DNA from: Anaerolineae bacterium
Lineage (GTDB): Bacteria; Chloroflexota; Anaerolineae; Anaerolineales; Villigracilaceae
Assembly: GCA_017303735.1 (NCBI GenBank)
Contig: JAFLCF010000073.1
Location: 1-19,904, forward strand
DNA: 19,904 nt
Reading direction: 5' to 3'
Both the position numbers and the translations under genes were made by a program. Within the stretch, counting starts at the first letter, position 1. Every line of letters begins with the position of its first letter. The notes beneath the pieces were generated by a model. It saw only the letters and a list, made by a program, of their open reading frames with translations. It was not told the origin of the DNA and searched no databases. Below, in pieces: positions 15,184 through 19,904 of this stretch.

Positions 15184-16149
15184 CTATTTATCCATAGAAG
15201 TAAGGCGTTGTTCAGGATCACTTAACTGTGCTTCTTCTGGAAGGGTTGCTCGGATTGTATTTTTTAGATTTTCCGCAGTTTCCTTTAGGTTACTTGAATC
15301 CCACAAAATGGTTGTATGATGATTTGTATCAAAATGGGTCTTCTTTTCGTGAAACTTCTTTTTTTCACAGGTATAGATTACTGGCTTACCTAAACCTTCA
15401 GCATATCCTGCTTCCCAATAAGCCCCTGCATTTTCATGAGTTAAGTCAGCAATTAGGAAGCGGGATGTTCTTATTTCTATTCTGAGCCTGTCGTCAATAA
15501 GACCAGCTTGGGGAGCGTCATCCAACCGGAACAACTCAAACCCAGTATCTTTTACTGCTGGTTTGAAACAATCAGTTAACATTTCATCGAGTTCTTTGTC
15601 ACCAAACTTCATAGCCATAAAGGCTTTTTTGCTAAACACGCTCCCTTTTTTGATATTTTCAAAATATTCCCAGCCTTCTAGTTTTAACATTATCTCCCAT
15701 TGATTTGGCTCATCTCGTGTAGTTGTTAGTTTCTTTTGTTCAATATAATTCTTTTCACTAAGATGATTGATAATGGCACTTACTCCCATTGGTAATCTGG
15801 TACCAACAACTGACTGTGTTCGCAGGTCATCAACCAGTACTTTTTCACCTATACTGATAGATTTATCTCCCAGCCATAGTACAAAGTTTGTGACTTGTTG
15901 AAAAGGAGAAGGAAGAGGATTTTGAAGAATTTGATATATAGTATTTTGATTTAAAAAAGGAATATCTGTTTTCCCTTGCATTTTTCGGACTGCGTGACTA
16001 AGGATTGCAATTTTAGTTAAATCGGTTTCTGCGTTGCTATAACCTTTTGCTACTCGTTCAATCATAAACGTTCCGCACCTTGGACATTCATAGTAAGATG
16101 GATTGTCACCAGTTTTAGCTAGAGTTTTACAAATGGGGCATTTTTCCAT
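15184..16149 (-). CDS. Zinc ribbon protein with nucleoside deoxyribosyltransferase/TIR-like C-terminal domain
   Basis: 321 residues in three parts. Residues 1-30 form a zinc ribbon (Cys4, Cys7, Cys22, Cys25). Residues about 40-168 are helical with a winged-helix feel (S-A-I-I-N-H-L-S-E-K-N-Y-I-E). Residues 174-300 carry A-F-M-A-M-K-F-G, I-A-D-L-T-H-E-N (235-240) and Y-W-E-A-G-Y-A-E-G-L-G-K-P-V-I, with Glu246 in the catalytic position of nucleoside 2-deoxyribosyltransferase-like proteins. That superfamily shares its fold with TIR NADases. Reaction here is unproven: N-glycosidic cleavage of a nucleotide or NAD is the natural guess. AGGA lies eight bases before the ATG. Middle gene of the cassette. 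A sensor-plus-effector defence protein is inference. Confidence 0.8.
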   Translation of the reverse strand: MEKCPICKTLAKTGDNPSYYECPRCGTFMIERVAKGYSNAETDLTKIAILSHAVRKMQGKTDIPFLNQNTIYQILQNPLPSPFQQVTNFVLWLGDKSISIGEKVLVDDLRTQSVVGTRLPMGVSAIINHLSEKNYIEQKKLTTTRDEPNQWEIMLKLEGWEYFENIKKGSVFSKKAFMAMKFGDKELDEMLTDCFKPAVKDTGFELFRLDDAPQAGLIDDRLRIEIRTSRFLIADLTHENAGAYWEAGYAEGLGKPVIYTCEKKKFHEKKTHFDTNHHTTILWDSSNLKETAENLKNTIRATLPEEAQLSDPEQRLTSMDK

Positions 16150-16172
16150 ATTAATTATCCTTTTTTATAATC

Positions 16173-17375
16173 CTAATCTCTTCTAAAAATCGAGAGAACT
16201 TTACTAATAAAAGAGAACAGAGAATCAATTTTGAACTCTTCAACTCTTTTTTGTTGTTCAGATCGAATTTCAATTTCTTTTTTTGTATATTCAGCAATTG
16301 TACAGATTTGAATTAGTAGTCCTTGAATTATCAAATTCCTGAAAAGACTTAAGTAAGTACTAAGTATGGCAAATGCAATAATAAATATGCTAATAGTGAC
16401 CGCGTATTGTCCAAAAGTTAAACTTAAATTGTCTCTGGGAATAAAAATTTCAATTGTGTACTCATATAATACCTGTATCAAATTTCCGAAGAGCTTTTGA
16501 AAGATTGGCAAAGTTGCAAGAAAACCAATTAGAGCTAGTATTATTGCTGCAGGAATAGTCTTTTTCTCGGTAGCTTCTAAATTATTCGACGCTAATTCCT
16601 TAATTGTATTTATTTTTTCTATATTCAAAGTTGATATTTGCCAATCTTTATTTTCTGATTTTACAGGCTTACTTATGGCGTTTTGCATAGTATTTTGTGG
16701 GATGACTGAATGTGAGGCAAAAAATGATCTGCCGATATTAATTGCTAATTCGACAATGCTTTTTCCTAAAAATAAAAAATTGAAACCTAGAAAGGCTATA
16801 AGTGGTATTAAGATCAAAAGTAGAAACAAATATGATGTTTCTAAGTTTAAAAGGATTTTCAAGTTTAAATTATGGCTTGTTGCTGTTTGAAAAAGAAAAA
16901 ACGATACTGTTAGTAAGGATATTGACCATGAGATTTTTACTTGCCCTGTAACTCGTTTAGTTATGAGAAACCATGTTGTAAAAAAATAAATATAAATTGA
17001 TGGAGTAAATAATAAAAATAAGACTAATATCCCTGTAAATTGATTGAGTTCAGTACTAGAGCCATCTGAAATTGTTGGATTGTTTGTAAGAAAAACTGTT
17101 AATAATGCCAGCCAGACTACTGAAACTATAAACCAATAATAATACGTAATGACTTTTTTGGGACGACGCGCTGAGGGATGTGTAACTAGAATATAGGGAG
17201 CGCATGTATCTGCAAGTACCCTTTGCCAATTATTCATTCTGTCTAAATTTGGGATTTCAATAAATTTTATTTCCCACCAAGGAAATAGATTAGTTTTTAT
17301 ATGCTCGACAAGCTCTGTATAACTTGTGATAATAGAATTTGCATTTTCATTATAGATATTTTGATAATCTTTCAT
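16173..17375 (-). CDS. Polytopic membrane protein, unknown function
   Basis: 400 residues from the ATG at 17375. The upstream frame continues but through the RM remnant region; GGAGGGAG about seven bases before this ATG is a strong ribosome site, supplied by the remnant's V-E-G-E codons. Residues 1-75 are soluble; about six membrane helices follow (near 78-97, 113-138, 148-166, 180-205, 274-294, 319-345). A C-terminal charged helix (E-Y-T-K-K-E-I-E-I-R-S-E-Q-Q-K-R) precedes the end. No motif is recognised. The sequence is AT-rich, unlike genes left of 14500. First gene of the three-gene cassette. Confidence 0.78.
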   Translation of the reverse strand: MKDYQNIYNENANSIITSYTELVEHIKTNLFPWWEIKFIEIPNLDRMNNWQRVLADTCAPYILVTHPSARRPKKVITYYYWFIVSVVWLALLTVFLTNNPTISDGSSTELNQFTGILVLFLLFTPSIYIYFFTTWFLITKRVTGQVKISWSISLLTVSFFLFQTATSHNLNLKILLNLETSYLFLLLILIPLIAFLGFNFLFLGKSIVELAINIGRSFFASHSVIPQNTMQNAISKPVKSENKDWQISTLNIEKINTIKELASNNLEATEKKTIPAAIILALIGFLATLPIFQKLFGNLIQVLYEYTIEIFIPRDNLSLTFGQYAVTISIFIIAFAILSTYLSLFRNLIIQGLLIQICTIAEYTKKEIEIRSEQQKRVEEFKIDSLFSFISKVLSIFRRD

Positions 17376-17376
17376 T

Positions 17377-17523
17377 CTACTCTCCCTCCACAATCCGTAT
17401 CTCTTTCTCGGACACCCCATACAACTTATAGACCAGACCATCGCCCTCTCGATCTGTGGGTTTTATCTCGCTCTTGACCATTAATTGTTTTACAGGTTGC
17501 TGAATAATTGCTGGAGTAATCAT
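17377..17523 (-). pseudogene. C-terminal remnant of a restriction-modification methyltransferase-type protein
   Basis: A 48-codon frame begins MITPAIIQQPVKQL at 17523 and ends D-R-E-G-D-G-L-V-Y-K-L-Y-G-V-S-E-K-E-I-R-I-V-E-G-E. The ending D-x-L-V-Y-x-L-Y-G-L-T-E-E-E-I-x-I-V-E-G is a well-known C-terminal tail of adenine-specific methyltransferases and combined restriction enzymes. Here it lacks the whole catalytic part, and the D-x-L is degraded to D-G-L. It may still be translated (TATAAT about 21 bases upstream, weak AGGGAA), but a relic is more likely. Confidence 0.6.
17384..17409. repeat. Right 26-base direct repeat flanking the three-gene cassette
   Basis: Partner of 14604-14629, 24/26 identical, same orientation. 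It encodes E-K-E-I-R-I-V-E-G on the minus strand and supplies the ribosome site of the gene that starts at 17375. Confidence 0.75.
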
Positions 17524-17556
17524 AAATAAAGTTCCCTTTTGGGTATTATACCCGCT

Positions 17557-17571
17557 AGACCTGACAGGTCT
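17557..17571. repeat. AGACCTG(A/T)CAGGTCT palindrome, middle copy
   Basis: Perfect palindromic 15-mer AGACCTGACAGGTCT (odd centre). It lies just upstream of the methyltransferase remnant. Confidence 0.6.
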
Positions 17572-17637
17572 CATCAGTACCTTGGTCGCTCCATGCACCT
17601 ACACAGAAGGAGATTCCTTTCGACCATGACCTTGTGA

Positions 17638-17652
17638 AGACCTGTCAGGTCT
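17638..17652. repeat. AGACCTGTCAGGTCT palindrome, right copy
   Basis: Identical to the 17557 copy except for the central base; followed on the plus strand by TTTTTAT, so it could also end a plus-strand transcript. Confidence 0.6.
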
Positions 17653-17657
17653 TTTTA

Positions 17658-17726
17658 TAAAAAACATCAGGACATTTTTAAGAAAACATCGGGATGTTTT
17701 TGGGAAAACATCCCGATGTTTTTTAG
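17658..17726 (-). terminator. Compound terminator of the HU-like gene
   Basis: AAAACATCGGGATGTTTT (17683-17700) and AAAACATCCCGATGTTTT (17705-17722) are perfect 18-base inverted arms with a four-base loop, directly after the stop at 17729. A third, looser copy of the AAACATC-AGGA-CATTTTT unit follows at 17658-17680, giving T-rich ends on the minus strand. Confidence 0.85.
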
Positions 17727-17728
17727 AG

Positions 17729-18133
17729 CTAGTCGTCGACAGGCGCAGGTTCGCTGGTTTTCACAAACTCGATGGTATCCAGCACCTTTTTGAACTCTTT
17801 CCCGGCATTAAAACGCGGCAGAATACTGGAAATCTGGCTGGCACGTACCGATTCGGGGGTTTCTGCGCCTTCCGTTTCAGAGCGTAGCCAGAAATTGCCA
17901 AAATCGCCCAATTCTACAATATTTCCGCGTGAAAGCTCTTGCGGGATCACCGTCAACAGTGCTTCCAATACTGCCAACGTATCGGCACTACTGACGGTAG
18001 ACATCTGCGAGATGGCAGTTGCCAACTGGCGCAGGGTCACCCGTCCGCTGGAATGAATGGACGGATAATACTTCTTGGGCGCGGCGGGGTCGCCGGGCTT
18101 GCCACGTTCGATTACATTGAATTTGACGCTCAT
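17729..18133 (-). CDS. HU-related histone-like DNA-binding protein
   Basis: 134 residues. The HU core is recognisable: helices in residues 30-75 (R-Q-L-A-T-A-I-S-Q-M-S-T-V...L-E-A-L-L-T-V-I-P-Q-E-L) followed by G-x-I-V-E-L-G-D-F-G-N-F-W-L-R, which starts the beta arm. It then reaches P-R-F-N-A-G-K-E-F-K-K-V-L, like the F-x-P-x-x-x-L-K end of HU. The first 25 residues form an extra strand, as in the HU-related (HU_rel/HU-CCDC81-like) subgroup. A near-perfect ribosome site AGGAGG stands eight bases before the ATG, and a strong promoter and terminator flank the gene. Probably abundant nucleoid protein. Confidence 0.88.
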   Translation of the reverse strand: MSVKFNVIERGKPGDPAAPKKYYPSIHSSGRVTLRQLATAISQMSTVSSADTLAVLEALLTVIPQELSRGNIVELGDFGNFWLRSETEGAETPESVRASQISSILPRFNAGKEFKKVLDTIEFVKTSEPAPVDD

Positions 18134-18193
18134 GAGATATACCTCCTATGTCTCATCTATCAGGAGGACATCCGTATCCCCCTGCTTGAGAAT

Positions 18194-18222
18194 AGTGTAT
18201 GGAAAGCAGAGGGCAAAGTCAA
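18194..18222 (-). promoter_or_regulatory. Strong sigma70-type promoter of the HU-like gene
   Basis: On the minus strand, TTGACT (18217-18222), 17-base spacer, TACACT (18194-18199). Start expected near 18187, giving a 5' UTR of about 54 bases ending in AGGAGG. Confidence 0.75.
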
Positions 18223-18231
18223 CTAGGAAAT

Positions 18232-18284
18232 TGGTACTGGTTCAGATTTGAACTCTCGACCTCATGGACCCGAACCGTGTGCTC
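18232..18284 (-). pseudogene. Degenerate tRNA-Pro(CGG) 3'-half
   Basis: On the minus strand: GAGCAC, then an anticodon arm CACGG-TTCGGGT-CCATG with loop anticodon CGG (18270-18272), then AGGTC, a T-loop-like TTCAAAT, an acceptor-like stretch and CCA. The T stem does not pair and two bases seem to be missing. There is no matching 5' half upstream. It fits a relic of a 3' tRNA half, such as is left at an integration site, rather than a working tRNA. Confidence 0.45.
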
Positions 18285-18333
18285 ACTCCCCCCATATAAG
18301 GGTTGAATTGTGCGACCTTTTGGGTATAAAAAA

Positions 18334-18891
18334 TCACTCTTGCGATTTTTTTGCACGCTTAAAGATATCCCTGAATTCAGAACTGTTGAATAAAAGGTCA
18401 TTAATTCGTTTTTCGATCTTCTGGTTATCCACATCTTTTGCATGAATTCGAAGAACATCGATCAAGCGATTTGTGTCACTTTCAAAGCGTCTATCTCCTA
18501 TTTCGAGCGCCTGTATACCACTAAGTAGCTTCATGCTATCTGGGAGCCACTCTTCTTTCGGTATCTGGGCTGTATTTATCAGAACGGGAATAAAGGGGAT
18601 TTTATTTTTCAAGGCTATTTCGATTTCTCTGCGTACGAAATCGTTCGGGTTTTCCAATCGTCTGTTACCCATCGGGTCTTTGGCGTTCAGCCAGTCTTCA
18701 CCGATCAGGCAAATAAAGACAGTGCATGTCAAGAGAAAATCCTCGATCTTGTCGTCAACCTCCTGCCCGGCGACCAAGGTCTCCACGTCAAGAAAAACAT
18801 TTTCCTTCCCAAAAATTAAGCCAAGTTTTTGTTGCAGGGCAATGGCGTATCCTGGCGAGTCTTTCCTGCGGTAATTGATGAAGATTTTCAT
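18334..18891 (-). CDS. TIR domain protein
   Basis: 185 residues from the ATG at 18891, which has AGGAAG in the gap after the upstream gene's stop. Residues 1-150 are a bacterial TIR domain: M-K-I-F-I-N-Y-R-R-K-D-S-P-G-Y-A opens box 1, F-L-D-V-E-T-L-V-A-G-Q (box 2) follows, then V-F-I-C-L-I-G-E-D-W-L and N-D-F-V-R-R-E-I-E-I-A-L. Glu89 stands where NADase TIRs have their catalytic Glu. The last 35 residues form a charged helix. Bacterial TIRs commonly degrade NAD or make signalling nucleotides in defence. The start is ten bases after the stop of the upstream gene, so the two are one operon. AT-rich, unlike the left half of the window. Confidence 0.9.
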   Translation of the reverse strand: MKIFINYRRKDSPGYAIALQQKLGLIFGKENVFLDVETLVAGQEVDDKIEDFLLTCTVFICLIGEDWLNAKDPMGNRRLENPNDFVRREIEIALKNKIPFIPVLINTAQIPKEEWLPDSMKLLSGIQALEIGDRRFESDTNRLIDVLRIHAKDVDNQKIEKRINDLLFNSSEFRDIFKRAKKSQE

Positions 18892-18901
18892 TGTTCTTCC
18901 T

Positions 18902-19591
18902 TCATTCAATATCCAGATCGAATCCGCTCACTTCAGAGTTTAACCAACGGATTGTTTCTTCTCGGCTATTAAGCATGTAAGTTAAAAATTTATACTTTGT
19001 ATCAGCTGACATTACCAAAGGATATAGCTTATCAAAAAGTTCACTAAACTTATCCCTTGATTTCTTGCCAAGGAACGGCACTGTGAGTATTGCCGTTCCA
19101 ATAATTGGGGCTGTAATGACCGCTTTTACGGTATCCACTGTTGACATAACTTCATATTCTTTGTAAAGCACCGTTTTGGAAGATTGGCAGTATTGATATG
19201 ATTTCAAAAACCAAAATTTAGCGTCTTCTTTTTTATTCAATAATAGCCAGCAAATTCCGATCTGGTAAGTGATTAACATTGATCGGAATTCGTCATTCTT
19301 TTCCATTGCAAACGCATCAATGAATTTATCCCTTGCTTTTTCAATAAATTCCACCCTTTCTATTGGGGTTCTATATTCTTTGGATGCTTCCATTAACCAG
19401 ATTACCCCACTGTTGTAGGCACCCTCTTTGATAGCTTTTACATCTAGGTGAATATCGATTAGCTTTCGGTTTTCCTCACTGACAAGGGTTATGATTTCTT
19501 TTATGACGAGTTGTAATTTGGTAGTTTCCTCAGTATCTACCCCAAGAGATGCAACCTTCAAGATAACATCTTTCCATGTATTAATATCCAT
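18902..19591 (-). CDS. Helical, TPR-like partner of the TIR protein
   Basis: 229 residues from the ATG at 19591, with GGAG about six bases upstream (a GTG four codons earlier is the alternative). Residues 25-60 form a long charged helix. Residues about 60-150 look like tetratricopeptide-type helix pairs (E-K-A-R-D-K-F-I-D-A-F-A; K-K-E-D-A-K-F-W-F-L-K-S-Y-Q-Y). Residues 156-175 are hydrophobic with Gly/Pro breaks (V-I-T-A-P-I-I-G-T-A-I-L-T-V-P-F-L-G), a possible membrane insertion. I do not recognise the family. Its stop is ten bases before the TIR start; a sensing or regulatory role is inference from that pairing. Confidence 0.8.
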   Translation of the reverse strand: MDINTWKDVILKVASLGVDTEETTKLQLVIKEIITLVSEENRKLIDIHLDVKAIKEGAYNSGVIWLMEASKEYRTPIERVEFIEKARDKFIDAFAMEKNDEFRSMLITYQIGICWLLLNKKEDAKFWFLKSYQYCQSSKTVLYKEYEVMSTVDTVKAVITAPIIGTAILTVPFLGKKSRDKFSELFDKLYPLVMSADTKYKFLTYMLNSREETIRWLNSEVSGFDLDIE

Positions 19592-19674
19592 TTTCAACTC
19601 CACAAAGATTTGAGGATTATATCACTCCGATTTTGTCTTAATCCCTGCCCCTCCCCAAATTCCCTTATGACCTG

Positions 19675-19680
19675 TATAAT
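19675..19680 (+). promoter_or_regulatory. -10 box of leaderless leader ORF
   Basis: Consensus TATAAT, then CGCGCCC, then ATG at 19688. The transcript would begin at or next to the ATG. No clear -35 box. Confidence 0.55.
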
Positions 19681-19687
19681 CGCGCCC

Positions 19688-19771
19688 ATGCAACAAACCT
19701 TCAAGCCCTCCGCAGCCGCTCAAGCTACCGCCGCCGCTACATGCGCGCTCTGTGAACCTGCCACGGCTTGA
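19688..19771 (+). CDS. Putative 27-residue leader peptide
   Basis: Short ORF MQQTFKPSAAAQATAAATCA followed by L-C-E-P-A-T-A and TGA. Ten Ala, five Thr and two Cys codons. No ribosome site; a -10 box seven bases upstream indicates leaderless translation. It is followed after 21 bases by a strong terminator, so it looks like the leader peptide of an attenuator. Which amino acid is sensed is not clear: Cys codons at positions 19 and 22 and the Ala/Thr run are the candidates. Confidence 0.45.
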   Translation: MQQTFKPSAAAQATAAATCALCEPATA

Positions 19772-19792
19772 GACGGAACCGAAAGGAAACCC

Positions 19793-19832
19793 AGTCCCGA
19801 AACCAACAGGTTCTCGGGACTTTTTTATTTTT
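19793..19832 (+). terminator. Attenuator-type intrinsic terminator
   Basis: AGTCCCGA-AACC-AACA-GGTT-C-TCGGGACT folds as a 12-pair stem with one bulged base and a four-base loop, followed by TTTTTTATTTTT. An alternative pairing exists: CAGGTTC (19807-19813) in the terminator complements GAACCTG (19754-19760) inside the leader ORF. Confidence 0.8.
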
Positions 19833-19844
19833 CAGGACATTGTA

Positions 19845-19903
19845 AGGGCGACCCTTCAGGGTTGTGCAAGGTGACTTCATCCCGCTGGGCGGGTCGCCCC
19901 TAC
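19845..19903. repeat. Dispersed palindrome (GTAAGGGCGACCC / GGGTCGCCCCTAC type)
   Basis: gtaagggcgaccc on the left and gggtcgcccctac on the right are near-perfect inverted ends with a cttcatcccgctgggcg centre. The same kind of palindrome is scattered in many environmental genomes. It separates the attenuator from whatever gene lies beyond the edge. Confidence 0.6.
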
Positions 19904-19904
19904 G

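Noticed and set aside
14600..19604. Integrase, transposase or CRISPR array that would explain the accessory region
   Set aside because: No frame resembling a recombinase and no regularly spaced repeats were found; mobility rests only on the flanking repeats and the tRNA relic.

Overview
The window reads as a mid-GC bacterial chromosome, most likely Chloroflexota (Anaerolineae). The reasons are the gene mix (a free-standing EF-Tu domain-II-like protein, T/P-rich lipoproteins, a TapB-like lipoprotein, many small membrane proteins of unknown role), the scattered palindromic intergenic repeats, and several genes whose -10 box lies about 7 bases before the ATG, as in leaderless transcripts. The assignment is inference; no rRNA or other marker gene is present. 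Nearly all genes are on the minus strand. The exceptions are a lipoprotein (388-1590), the EF-Tu-like protein (5982-6254) and a short leader ORF at the right edge.

Layout. 1-91: start of a probable C39-like protein running off the left edge. 388-1590: lipoprotein with an internal duplication. 1795-3117: secreted zinc metalloprotease lipoprotein. 3155-5249: amidohydrolase and calcineurin-like phosphoesterase. 5364-6254: divergent pair, a RibK-like protein and the EF-Tu domain-II-like protein. 6360-8482: three membrane proteins. 8541-12951: housekeeping and metabolic genes (MTA/SAH nucleosidase, hemolysin III/PAQR protein, SDR oxidoreductase, cytochrome P450 and a small protein before it). 13070-14514: TapB-like lipoprotein and a membrane protein. 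Hairpin terminators separate many of these units, and three kinds of dispersed palindrome fill the gaps.

The right third (about 14600-19600) is more AT-rich and accessory. A three-gene minus-strand cassette holds a polytopic membrane protein, a zinc-ribbon plus nucleoside-deoxyribosyltransferase/TIR-like protein and a dual-specificity-type phosphatase. It lies exactly between two 26-base direct repeats (24/26 identical). Both repeats encode the C-terminal peptide E-[EK]-E-I-R-I-V-E-G, typical of restriction-modification methyltransferases, and one copy is still attached to a 48-codon remnant of such a protein. Next come an HU-like protein with a strong promoter and terminator, a degenerate 3' half of a tRNA-Pro(CGG), and a two-gene TIR module. 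This looks like a small defence-type island with two separate modules.

At the right edge, a -10 box, a 27-codon Ala/Thr-rich ORF that starts 7 bases later, and a strong T-tailed terminator with an alternative pairing look like a leaderless transcription attenuator for a gene beyond the window.
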